Position numbers and translations under genes: made by a program
The notes under the pieces: model-generated
The model's input: only the letters and a program-made list of their open reading frames with translations
The model's database searches: none
Told to the model about the DNA's origin: nothing
NCBI RefSeq assembly: GCF_003171515.1
Contig: NC_089390.1
Coordinates: 8,498,274 to 8,562,273, forward strand
Length of the DNA: 64,000 nt
Direction of reading: 5' to 3'
DNA from: Pyrenophora tritici-repentis
Lineage: Eukaryota; Ascomycota; Dothideomycetes; Pleosporales; Pleosporaceae
Shown: positions 10,789 through 21,139 of the stretch, in pieces
How the letters are laid out: each line of letters starts with the position of its first letter
Numbering within the stretch: the first letter of the stretch is position 1

Positions 10789-13269
10789 ATGGCTGACGAT
10801 GGCATGCTCCTCAATTTCTCCATACCCGACAGTGGTATTCTAGCCAAGCCGAGTTTCAAAGGCGGCAACTGGAAAAGTCGTCTTACCGCGAAGAAGGCGG
10901 CGCAAAACTGGCACACCAAGGCGACTGCACGTTTAAATGGAGAGACGGTACCGAAAAAGGCCGTGGATAATGCGACCAACGTGAATCGCATAGAGCTGGG
11001 GCCGAGGAAAGCACGCACATCCAAGAGCCCAGAACTACCCGACACCGGCGACAGGCCAGTGAAGAGAGCGCGCGTTAGCGGAGACTTCAGGCCCAGGACG
11101 ACTGAGAAGACGGATAACGCAAACTTCAGGCCGCAATCAAACTCAGCTGCGACTAAGAGACCTGGTGAACAACAGAGTGCGCCAAAGGGAGGCAAGCAGG
11201 TTATTTCTTCTCTGTTCACCTACAATCCCACCTCGACGACGAAACTGCAGGCCCCCGAAAAACACGAAGACGATGCGCCTGTCGAACCGTCCAATGCGCC
11301 ACTCAGCAGCGAACTCGATACGTTTACCTCACTCGGCATATCCACAACCCTTGCTACACATCTGCTGAACAAGATGGAGTTGAAAGCACCCACCGCTATT
11401 CAGAAGGCGGCCATCACACAACTAGTCAAGGACGACTCAGATGCCTTCATTCAGGCAGAGACTGGTTCGGGAAAGACATTGGCATACTTGCTGCCGATTG
11501 TACAAAGACTGATGGAGCTCTCTGCGAACATGAGGAAGCGGAAAATCGACGAGAATGTCCAACGAAATTCGGGCTTATTTGCCATCATCATGGCGCCAAC
11601 GCGAGAATTGAGCAAGCAAATCGCATTCGTGCTGGAAAAGTTATTGGGCTGCGCTCACTGGCTAGTCGCGACGACAGTCATCGGTGGTGAAAAGAAAAAA
11701 TCTGAGAAAGCGCGACTACGAAAGGGTATTAATATTCTGGTTGCAACGCCTGGTCGACTGGTTGACCATCTTGAACACACCGAGGCTCTGGATGTGAGCA
11801 ACGTACGATGGCTGGTTTTGGATGAGGGCGATCGTCTGATGGAGCTCGGGTTCGAGCAGGAGATCCAGAAGATTGTGGGTGCACTGAACCTACGAATGCG
11901 CGCGAAGAAAGATGAGAAGTCGCGGATACCGGGACTGCCTGAGAAACGCACGACCGTACTCTGCTCTGCAACCATGAAGATGGATGTGGAGAGGCTAGGG
12001 CAAATCAGTCTGAAAGATGCAGTCCACATTCGAGCCGATCCATTGGAAAAGGGACCGGACGTGAGCGACACAAAGGACGACCAAACGTTCTATGCTCCCG
12101 CACAGCTGAAACAATCGTATGCGGTAGTTGCACCAAAACTACGACTGGTATCCTTGATGGCCTATCTCAAGCGGGCTTTCGCGCGCAAGGGCTCAGTCAT
12201 GAAGGCCATTGTTTTCATGTCATGTGCCGATTCGGTCGACTTCCACTTCGACATACTGACTAGCGACCTTGAAGGAGGCGCAGAAAAGAACAAGGAAGAT
12301 ACAGAAGAGGAAGACGCCACGGATTCCGATAAAAAGAAGGCAAAGAAAACCAAAGCGATACAAGCAGATCCTACCAAGCTCGAAGTAACGCATGCAGAAG
12401 CCCCGATACTGTCCGCAAAGACACATTCAGTAACAGCATATCGCCTCCACGGCTCCCTCCAACAGTCCCTTCGAACGTCCACCCTTGCCCAATTCGCGAA
12501 GAACAAGGAACCCTCCGTCCTCATAGCTACCGATGTAGCATCCCGTGGTCTTGATCTCCCGAATGTAGACTTGGTTATTGAGTTCGACCCTGCGTTTGCT
12601 CGAGAAGACCATTTGCATCGTATCGGTCGTACAGCTCGTGCGGGTCGTGATGGACGCGCATGCATCTTCTTGATGCCCGGCTGCGAAGAAGGCTATGTCG
12701 ATGTTCTGAAATCCGACCGCAAAGATTCAGAAGCAGGGATTCACATTTCACGGCAAGATGCAGACGAGATCCTCAATCGCGGCCTCATTACTAGCGGTGT
12801 AATGGAAAAGAACGCCTACATGGATAAGGCTACCGATCTCCAACTGGCTATCGAACGCTGGGCACTGGCCTCGCCATCCCGCCTCGAAGCCGCCCGTCGA
12901 GCCTTCCAAAGCCACATCCGCGCCTACGCAACCCATGTCGCAGACGAACGCAAGTACTTTGATATCAAATCCCTGCATCTGGGTCATCTAGCCAAAGCCT
13001 TTGCACTCCGTGAGCGACCATCTGGTATGAAGGTGCCCGGACAACGAACAGGAGCCGGTCGAAGTGATAGGACGCCTGCCAAAGTCCGTGGAGGTGCGAA
13101 GGCGGATGGGGCGAGTCGGAAGAATGAAGGGCCACAGAAGAAGGCTGTGGATCTGGACTTGCCCGAGAGTCATGATACGGAGGAGGCAGCGAAGATGAGG
13201 AAGGCAGTTCGCGCGCGCGAGAAGTTTATGCGTCATGCTGGTATGGCCAGCGAGTTCAATTTGGGCTAA
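10789..13269 (+). CDS. DBP7: ATP-dependent RNA helicase Dbp7 (ribosome biogenesis)
   Basis: An intronless 826-residue DEAD-box protein. In order: a basic, disordered N-terminus; a Q-motif near residue 195; Walker A AETGSGKT at 223-230; PTRELSKQ; TPGRLVDH; motif II as DEGD at about 345-348 (DEGD rather than DEAD, as is usual in Dbp7); the SAT motif near 392; then the second lobe with ATDVASRGLD and HRIGRTARAG at about 610-619. Between the lobes a highly charged Glu/Asp/Lys insertion (about 498-525) lengthens the protein. The C-terminus is Lys/Arg-rich. Dbp7 unwinds RNA in the nucleolus during early assembly of the 60S subunit. The size fits fungal Dbp7. The first ATG gives the full family N-terminus. 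Confidence 0.95.
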   Translation: MADDGMLLNFSIPDSGILAKPSFKGGNWKSRLTAKKAAQNWHTKATARLNGETVPKKAVDNATNVNRIELGPRKARTSKSPELPDTGDRPVKRARVSGDFRPRTTEKTDNANFRPQSNSAATKRPGEQQSAPKGGKQVISSLFTYNPTSTTKLQAPEKHEDDAPVEPSNAPLSSELDTFTSLGISTTLATHLLNKMELKAPTAIQKAAITQLVKDDSDAFIQAETGSGKTLAYLLPIVQRLMELSANMRKRKIDENVQRNSGLFAIIMAPTRELSKQIAFVLEKLLGCAHWLVATTVIGGEKKKSEKARLRKGINILVATPGRLVDHLEHTEALDVSNVRWLVLDEGDRLMELGFEQEIQKIVGALNLRMRAKKDEKSRIPGLPEKRTTVLCSATMKMDVERLGQISLKDAVHIRADPLEKGPDVSDTKDDQTFYAPAQLKQSYAVVAPKLRLVSLMAYLKRAFARKGSVMKAIVFMSCADSVDFHFDILTSDLEGGAEKNKEDTEEEDATDSDKKKAKKTKAIQADPTKLEVTHAEAPILSAKTHSVTAYRLHGSLQQSLRTSTLAQFAKNKEPSVLIATDVASRGLDLPNVDLVIEFDPAFAREDHLHRIGRTARAGRDGRACIFLMPGCEEGYVDVLKSDRKDSEAGIHISRQDADEILNRGLITSGVMEKNAYMDKATDLQLAIERWALASPSRLEAARRAFQSHIRAYATHVADERKYFDIKSLHLGHLAKAFALRERPSGMKVPGQRTGAGRSDRTPAKVRGGAKADGASRKNEGPQKKAVDLDLPESHDTEEAAKMRKAVRAREKFMRHAGMASEFNLG

Positions 13270-15270
13270 AACCGTTAGAGGGATAATTTTTTGCGCCTTC
13301 TACGTCATACATATGTTGTTGTTTTTTCACGATAATCTGTTCATGAAGAATAGGTAAAGCATGAATGCGCCTTGCACCCATGTTGCTTACCACTGTCGCT
13401 AGGTCAGAACGCATCTAGTGCATTGTTTTGTCCAACCTTCTAAGTTGGAAAATAATACAACCATTTACCGACCTCTCTCTAGCGTTTACTGCTACCAAAA
13501 AATTCTAATGGTGAAAACAGATGACTGTTATATATGTATAACGTGTACGTCCCACTTATTTATAGGTTTGTACAGCTCGATCGTGATACTCGTTGTAGTC
13601 TCTAGATACTTTCCAATACTAGACTTGAAAGCAATCACTCTCAAATAGCGGTACACATTTCTTCTGGTATGTCATAGACACTTCGAGGTCTCAACCTGTG
13701 AAAGATGCTGGCAAAGCCTGCCCGTATGTCTTGCATCAATAACATATCCCACATTATTTACGAGACCTACGCTCAGCTCTTCATCACAGGATACGACTCT
13801 AGTATAGCTGTATAATTGGCTCATTCAAGTCTCTACATAGTGTTTTAGCCCGTCTTCTGATATTAGAAGAGTTCATGTATGTATTCTAGTGAGGTAGACC
13901 CTGTAAACTTTCGCTCGGCAATCTTCACGTGCAAGGTCCTGTGTCCTTGAAATTTTGCTGTAGGGGCTACTGTTGGGATTTGCCAGCGGCACAGAAAATC
14001 TAATCTGTGGTCGATGCAGGGTTTTGAGGGGAATTTCCCGCCCTTGTCGAAAGCCGTCATGTGTCACGACAGAAAATGGCGAAGGGAGCACAACTGCAAA
14101 CCTCGTGCGTCCTTGCCCTGATAAAAGTAAACACAAAGACGCCCCCAACTGCATATCTGATGCTGGACGACGAACTTGAAACGTCCCCTTCCAAAATTGA
14201 CGCCCAACAATCGGATACGAGTTTTGCGATGTCATCGTTGCCCCGGTTCTACGAATGGCAAGTGGCCGTAATTTTGGATTTACACTCGGCTCCCGGTAGC
14301 GGGAAGAAGGTAATGAGGGCGGAGACGCTTGGTAGCAGGCCGAGATTGTAGTGCGGAGGGCTCATCATTGCGACATATCGGTCAGCCTGGGCCGCCCCGA
14401 GACATCCATTGATTACCTACTACTACATGACCTCCGCAAACGCGCTGTCGCAAAATAGCAAGCTCCAGAACGCCCCTCTCTCATAAAAAAACCAATGTCC
14501 GGCGTGTTCGACCATGTTTGGCGCTGACAAAAGGAGTGGGTGCGCTGGCTCCTGACAGGATGGATACCCCCGCTTTTTGATGTTCTACAGAGTCTGTTGG
14601 ACTGCACGAGGCCACGCGCAAAGGTCGAGAAACATGTTTAATGAAGGCGCGGTACCTGAGTTAGTGGCGTCTGAGAAGGCGCCATGTCAATCTAGCGGGT
14701 GAACCATTCCGCAACCTGTACTAGGCGTCTTGCTAAAATCGTCCGTTTGTGTTTCACGTTTCAGCGGTACGACCCCCAGCGTGTGCTTATTGGGCGAGCG
14801 TTACTCAAGGCTGACCGCACGCTTCCGAGGCCAGCGTCACTGCTAAGGATACGACCCGAGTAGCGGGCTGGATAGGCTCTGCGATCTGTCGCAAGGAACC
14901 TCATCCGTAGTGGCGGCAATGCGGATGCGCTGCCAAGGGATGCCGTGTTTGCAGGAGTCAGATGTGATCCTGGTAACGGGGGATTGCGCACCAGTGGGCT
15001 GGTTTGAATCAAAAAGCTACGAAGCGCCCGCCCTCGAAGCTGCTTTCCTTCTTCTGTTCATCCTTTGGACTACTTTCCCATAAAGCCAACTTGTCGTCTC
15101 TCTTTCCAAGGCGCTTTGCTGCCTGTTTCGTTCATTCAATTGTCGCTAGTTCGGCATATTCATTCATTTTTGAGTCCTAGTGACCGGTCGTCTTCGTTCG
15201 TGTGTCATACTATCACAACTACCCTTTTGGATCCACAATCTACAACCTTGTCTACGGATCATCCATCACT
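13270..15270. other. 2 kb intergenic region upstream of the AA9 gene
   Basis: No gene is seen. Positions 13400-13860 are AT-rich. From 15050 to 15265 it is CT-rich, as expected of a fungal leader. A single TTTAGCC (13844-13850), the complement of the XlnR core site GGCTAAA, lies 1.4 kb upstream of the LPMO start. One such heptamer in 2 kb can easily occur by chance. Confidence 0.5.
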
Positions 15271-16882
15271 ATGAAGACTCAGTCTGTTCTTCTTGCAGCT
15301 CTGGCTTCGGCCCCTGCTGCTCTTGCTCACACAGTCTTCACTGACTTCTTCGTCGATGGCATGCCTCAGGTACGGCTTTCATGACCTTGGAATGAACAAG
15401 TTACTGACAGTGAACAGGGTGATGGTGTTGCCATGCGTATGAACCCCAACATCGCGAAAGCTAGCAGTCCCATTCCTAGCCTTGATAGCGATGACATGGC
15501 TTGCAGTACGACTCCTAACCTCCTTGTTCCACATGCATCACTGACAGAGATCTCCAGACGTTGGTGGTACCAAAGGTGTCTCTCGCGTACAATCCGTCCC
15601 AGATGGTGCTCTTCTGACATTCGAGATCCGCTCCTGGCCCAACAACCCCTCCAAGGAGCGTCTTGACCGCGGCCACAAGGGCCCCTGCGCCGTCTACCTA
15701 AAGAAGGTTAACAACGCCGCGACCGACACTGCCGCAGGAGACGGCTGGTTCAAGATCTTTGATCACGGTTACAACTCTGCCACGGACCGGTGGTGCACCG
15801 ACGAAATCATCGACAACAACGGCCTCCTCTCCGTAAACCTCCCCAAAGGCCTAAAGGGAGGCGACTACCTCGCCCGCCCTGAGATTCTCGCCCTGCATGC
15901 CGCAAAAGACGGAGACCCACAGGAATACACCGGCTGCGCGCAAATCTTCCTCCAGAGCAGTGGTAACCTTGTCCCAGAGAGCACAGTCTCCATCCCTGGT
16001 ATCATGAAGTACAACACTCCCCCCACCGACTTTGACATCTACAACACACCCGCTTCCAAGTACCAAATTCCCGGTCCTCCAGTTGCGAAATTGAGGTCAA
16101 GCCTTGGACAAAACAAGGCCACTGCTGCTGCCCTTGTGCAAACCGCCGGCCTCAAACCCGCGGGTTGCATCATGGAAAACGCAAACTGGTGCGGCAAAGA
16201 GGTGCCAGATTACTCTACCGAGAAGGCGTGCTGGGCGAGTGCGCAAAACTGTTGGGACCAATCTGATGTGTGCTTCAACACCAGCCCGGCGACTGGAAAT
16301 GCTGGCTGCAAGATCTGGCAGGACAAGTGCACTGACATCAACAACAAGTGCACTGCAGGGCAGTGGACCGGACCACCAAACAAGGGCAAGGTGCTTACGC
16401 CTGTCAAGAAGACTGTGGATGTCGGTCTAATCTTGGGAGGAGGCTCCTATGGTGGCGGCTATGCTGCGGAGCCCGAGACGAGTGCCACACCCGCACCCGC
16501 GACTCCTGCCCCGGCACCTGCTGCAGGCGGCAATGGAGATGGGTATGGAGGCAACAAGGGCGTTGCTGCGCCCGCAGCTCCTAGGCCGAGTGGCTACGCA
16601 AGCGAGCCTGAGGATGATACAGACGCAAACGACGATGACGATTCCGAGGATGTCGACTCTTATGACGCTGCTCCCATGCCAACACCTGTCAAGGCACCTG
16701 CGTCAGATGTCACTCCTGTCTCTGCTCCCGCAGATGCCCCTCAGTGCCCCGAGGGCATGCATTGCGTCTATGAGGTCGAGGTTGTCACAACGACAGTGTA
16801 CGTGACCGAGGCCGGTGCTGCCCCTACGCCTGCGAGTTATGAAGGAAGTGGGTATAAGAGGAGGGCGGTTAGGAGGTTTTAA
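15271..16882 (+). CDS. AA9 lytic polysaccharide monooxygenase (formerly GH61), secreted
   Basis: Exons 15271-15369, 15418-15505 and 15558-16882 join across 48- and 52-nt introns to 503 residues. A 19-residue signal peptide ends in ALA, so the mature protein starts with His20 (HTVFTDFFVDG), the copper-brace histidine of AA9 enzymes. The second brace histidine lies in EILALHAA and the axial tyrosine in QEYTGCAQIFLQ. These copper enzymes cleave cellulose or related glucans oxidatively outside the cell. The catalytic domain ends near residue 235. An unusual extension follows: a Cys-rich segment (about eight Cys in 60 residues, after AGCIMENANWCG), then Gly/Pro/Ala linkers, an acidic Asp/Glu run and a basic C-terminus. 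No CBM1 is seen. The start is fixed by the signal peptide. Confidence 0.92.
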
Positions 16883-17210
16883 GCTAAGCTAGGCTCAGCG
16901 GTCTGCTTTGAGGATAAAAGGGAATGGCTTTTCACTTCTGCGAGGGCATACATCGCGAGCTATTGTGCTCTGTTCTTTATTTCTTTCTTCTTCTTTTGAA
17001 TGGAACTATGCAAATTATGGGACTTGAAGACATGGAAATGTGGATCATGATTTTGTTCTCACGCTTACTTGGTGGTTTGTGTCGCTTTCTGTGGTGTGAT
17101 GTCAAAGGCAGACGTGCGGCACGGCTCATTATGCTGTGTTGCTATCCGTCGGTATCTGATAAATGCCACTAGCAACGACTCATTTTATGCAACCTCTCAG
17201 TTTTCTGCAT
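16883..17210. other. Convergent 3' region between the AA9 and RKI1 genes
   Basis: The AA9 gene and the minus-strand isomerase gene end towards each other here, so the 328 bp should hold both 3' ends. No gene is seen. T-rich stretches near 16980-17000 fit 3'-UTR sequence. Confidence 0.5.
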
Positions 17211-18065
17211 CTATTTCTCGCCTTCGGCTGTTCGCACCTTGATGCTGCCGTCTTGCATTCCAAAGTAGACAGCAACGGGCTTTTGGCCGCCCTTTACGGC
17301 CTTGGTGGATTGGTCCTTCTCACGAAGAGCCTGGGCATCGATACCATTCAAGCCAGCAAAGATGCCAACTTCGAGTACACCAGTGAGGCCCTTGATAGCC
17401 CGGCTGATGTTGTTGACTTCCCAGGTACCATCACTGCCATCTCCCTTGCCCTTGCCAGCCGCGACATCAGCCGAAGTGAGCAGTGGAGGAAACGGGGCAT
17501 CGAGAATGTAGAAATCCTGGTCCGTCTTCAGGGGCCCTGACTTCTCCAGTAGCGTAGTCCTTAGCTTGGGCCCGGTGGAACCCAGCATCTTAAGCGCAGC
17601 GGCGACCTTGAGCTGAGACAGTGGCGCAACCTCGATGGGTATCGTTGGCCAGTTGGTCAAGAGGCGGTCCTGCCTCTTTCTATAGTCTGCTACACACACA
17701 AACTTCTTTGCGCGTTCAGCTACTAGCTTCTCCTGGAACAGACAGGCGCCGCCGCCTTTTATGCAGTTGAGTTCGGAGTCGACCTCGTCTGCGCCGTCAA
17801 AAGCTACGTCAAGCATGACGCGGTCTGGCAGGCTGTCAAAGGAGATGGCAGTCAGGCCGGCGTTGATTACGAGTTGGCGCGACTGGAAACCAGTGGGTAC
17901 GAAGAGGATATTGGGATTTGTAGAGCGCTCCTTGATGGCTTCGACTACGTAGACAATGGTGGTGCCGGATCCGATACCGACGTGCGTGGCTGCTGGGTCG
18001 AAGTGATCGGCTACCGCTTGGTGTGCAGCGGCCCGTTTGGCGGCTTCAACGTTTGTGTCGGTCAT
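17211..18065 (-). CDS. RKI1: Ribose-5-phosphate isomerase A
   Basis: The core frame from the ATG at 18065 gives 284 residues. It interconverts ribose 5-phosphate and ribulose 5-phosphate in the pentose phosphate pathway. Family motifs are present in order: GIGSGTT (phosphate loop), DGADEVD (with the catalytic acid), KGGGACLFQEK (the catalytic lysine region) and the C-terminal beta strand VYFGMQDGSIKVR. A Gly/Lys-rich insertion (DVAAGKGKGDGSDG) lengthens the loop before the last helix, as in other fungi. The same frame is open a further 120 codons upstream to 18425. That stretch includes an Arg/Ser-rich RRAFHTAPLLRKE segment just before the chosen start. I chose 18065 because the conserved domain starts there, but a longer, possibly mitochondrial form cannot be excluded. 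Confidence 0.92.
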   Translation of the reverse strand: MTDTNVEAAKRAAAHQAVADHFDPAATHVGIGSGTTIVYVVEAIKERSTNPNILFVPTGFQSRQLVINAGLTAISFDSLPDRVMLDVAFDGADEVDSELNCIKGGGACLFQEKLVAERAKKFVCVADYRKRQDRLLTNWPTIPIEVAPLSQLKVAAALKMLGSTGPKLRTTLLEKSGPLKTDQDFYILDAPFPPLLTSADVAAGKGKGDGSDGTWEVNNISRAIKGLTGVLEVGIFAGLNGIDAQALREKDQSTKAVKGGQKPVAVYFGMQDGSIKVRTAEGEK

Positions 18066-18565
18066 GGTGGTCTCCTTCCTGAGGAGTGGAGCTGTGTGGA
18101 AAGCTCTGCGTGAGGTTTCCGGCTGGCGGAGAGTCTTTGATAACAATACCCTGTTGGTGCCAAATGGTTGTACTGCAGGTCTAGACTCGTGCCGTCTTTG
18201 GAGGGGCAACCAAGGCCGAAGATGACTGATGCTGCGTGGTTGATGGTTTATATTGACCGTCCAAAACGCGTCTAGCTTCAGCCGCATTAACAGGGTCTGT
18301 GCAATTGTCAAAGACGTGGGAGCAAGGCGTCGCAGGTCGGTCAGTTCAATGGCAAACGAGATGAGATTGATTGAATGAATGATTTGCTCGTGACGAACTG
18401 CGAATGACGATGTGTGCCCCACCAAGCAGCCGACCCCGCGACAGGGATGTGCTTAGCGTCGAATGTCAGCCCTGGAGCGCGTTCGGTGCCTGGCAGCTCT
18501 GAGCTCTTGTTGCCAGTATACGAACAACGTACACCATTCTATCCACCATTTCTAGAGTCGCGACA
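18066..18565. promoter_or_regulatory. Divergent promoter region of the RKI1 and ULA1 genes
   Basis: 500 bp separate the isomerase core start (minus) from the ULA1 start (plus). Both promoters lie here unless the isomerase uses its longer open frame up to 18425. Confidence 0.45.
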
Positions 18566-20471
18566 ATGGAGGATCTTCCCCCTCCCGTCCAGGGCCCGAC
18601 TGCAAAGGAGAAGAAGTAGGCGTACACGTGAAGAGATCATGGGACGATAGCTAATCCAAGCAGATATGATCGTCAACTACGTCTCTGGGGGGCTACCGGC
18701 CAAATTGCACTGGAGAAATCGCATATCCTGCTGATCAACTCTGGACCTGGCGTTGTCGGCGTTGAGACACTCAAGAATCTGGTCCTTCCTTGCATCGGAA
18801 ACTTTACAATCCAAGATTCCGCCATCGTCACCGAAGCAGACCTAGGTGTCAACTTCTTCTTGGAACATCAGCATCTGGGCGGTTACCGGGCTGAACACAC
18901 GTGCAATCTGCTCAAAGAGTTGAATCCAGACGTAGACGGCCATTTTGTGACTGAAGTAAGACTACAAAGGCATCATTGCCGGAAGTAATGGCTGATTGAA
19001 GTAGCCCATAGAATCATGGCTCACACAACCTGATGCCCTCCGACCGTACACGCTCATCATTGCAACTGCACCTATCCGCCCTGAAATTCTTATTAAACTC
19101 TCCGATCACGCAAGCGCCGCACTCGTCCCGTTGTTTTACGTACACTCGGTCGGCTTCTACGCCCATTTTTCCGTACACTTGCCGCCCGCTTTCCCCATCG
19201 TAGATACACACCCCAGCCCTGAATCTACATCAGATCTGCGACTACTGCGACCATGGCCTGAACTTCTACAGTACGCCGAAGAGAAGACGGCTGACTTGGA
19301 TAACATGAAGCCTGAAGATCACGGACACGTCCCATGGATAGCCCTGCTATTGCACTTTCTCGAAAAGTGGAAAAAGGATCACGGTGGAGAGGTGCCACAG
19401 ACATACAAGGAGAAGACGGAGTTCAGGAAATCCGTGGCTGACGCTGCACGCATAAACAACCCAGAAGGTGGCGAGGAGAACTTTGACGAAGCAGTAGCCG
19501 CAGTACTGAAGTCACTCAACCCACCACAGCCGAGTAGCTCCGTTAAGGAGATCTTCACAGCCCCCGAGTGTCTACTGGTCCGCGAAGACTCGCCTAGCTT
19601 TTGGGTCATTGCCAACGCCATCGGCCTATTCTATACAAAATACAATGTCCTCCCGGTTCCTGGATCTGTGCCGGATATGAAGGCGCGCTCGGTAGACTAC
19701 ATTCAGCTGCAGAATGTATACAAGTCCAAGGCACGAAAGGACTTTGCCGAGGTAGTAGAGAGTGTGCGATTCCTGGAGCGTAATGCTAACCGCAGTACGC
19801 CCATCGATGAGAAGGATATCGAGGTCTTCTGCAAGAACGCTGCACACATAAAGCTGGTGCGCGGCCGGCCGTTCCACATCGCACAAGCTGGTACAAAGAT
19901 CAAATGGGGTGATCGTGCCAAGTCTATTGGTAAGTGAATGCTTTTTAGCGGTTGGAATCCAAAGCTCACGTCTTGCAGCTCAAATGCTTACTTTCCCCGA
20001 ATCGCAAATTCCGTTGTACATTGCTTTTCTAGCATGGGACGAGTTCGTCGCAACGCACGACAAAGATGGCTTAGCAGGATCAACCCAGGTGGCCGGAGAG
20101 AGTGATCCAGAGACAGACTCGGAGAAGCTTAAGGGCATTGCTTTCAAGATTACCGACGATCTTGTCAAAGAGGCCAATGCATCCATCGACGAGGACGAGT
20201 ATACACTGATCAAAGGGCAGATCGGCGAGTTTACACATGAACTGTAAGTATTCAGAGCCCCCACATTGAACAATCAGCCTCGTCGAGAACAACTTGCTCA
20301 CATCTCAATAGTGTACGAGCCGGCGGCGCCGAATTACATAATATTGGTGCTTTGACTGGCGGAATAGTATCACAAGAAATCATCAAGGCCATCACCGAGC
20401 AATATGTCCCAGTTGACAACACCTGTGTCTTTGATGGCATCAGAAGCAAGAGCACAGTTTTCAGGGTTTAA
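18566..20471 (+). CDS. ULA1: NEDD8-activating enzyme E1 regulatory subunit (APP-BP1/Ula1)
   Basis: Five exons (18566-18615, 18664-18955, 19005-19929, 19979-20243, 20312-20471) sum to 1692 nt, exactly 563 codons plus stop. Exon 2 opens with the E1 signature YDRQLRLWG, then a Rossmann-like GATGQIALEKSHILL and GVETLKNLVLP block, which matches the pseudo-adenylation half of the heterodimeric NEDD8 E1. No catalytic cysteine domain of the Uba3 type is seen, as expected for this subunit. The C-terminal exon carries the conserved GGAELHNIGALTGGI(V)SQEIIK segment, split here by natural variation. Ula1 pairs with Uba3 to activate NEDD8/Rub1, which then modifies cullins. All four introns have GT-AG ends and are 48-68 nt. 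The start is the first ATG, 17 residues before the E1 motif. Confidence 0.93.
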
Positions 20472-21139
20472 TGAGGGTACATATAGGGTTCGTTGGTGGT
20501 GCGAAGAAACCGATAAGGTGTGGCAGCGCCGGCTTTCCCGGCACAGGCGCCTTTAAACTTGGTTCACAGAGGAGAGAGTCTGACGCAACTACAGAGTGGG
20601 ATTACATTCGTAGTCGCGTTGCAAATCCCGTGATTGACTTTGAAAACTAGCATAAGCGGAGTTGATATAGCACGGCGTCATACAAGGATGATGCAATAGC
20701 ATGCGCTGAGTAGCGCTGTACACAAATAAAAGGTCCATAGAAGATAGACACGCATCAGAAGTGTAGCACGTAAAGTGAAAGCAAAGCCAGTCTAAGTGCT
20801 ATCGCTCGGTCCTTGTCCGATCATACCGTGACCTTTCACCATTGCTACTGCGCCTGAACAGCCCCCGATTCTGGTCTCTCACTCGTACACTGGATCAGCA
20901 AAGAAAATCTCGGTTTCTTGAAGATGGCTAAGAAACGCAAAATAACATCGGGCCAACCTCTCTTAACCTTTCTGGCTACTTCCTGGCCTGCCTTGGAAGA
21001 AGACAAAGCGGCTAGATTGCCGGCGGCATCACGTGATGGACGTGACGCGACGAAAGCGGTCGGCGCGTCGCACGCCAGCGCAGCCGTTTCCTCCGTCAGC
21101 ACTCAGCCATCTCCAGTACTTGCAGTTTGCGACAGAGCC
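20472..21139. other. Intergenic region upstream of RAD18
   Basis: 3' region of ULA1 and promoter/leader of RAD18. An in-frame ATG at 20924 extends the RAD18 frame upstream by 72 codons, but that stretch lacks family similarity. I read it as leader. Confidence 0.45.

Noticed and set aside
20924..21139. Extension of RAD18 to an upstream ATG
   Set aside because: The added 72 residues show no family similarity, and the downstream ATG begins a typical Rad18 N-terminus.
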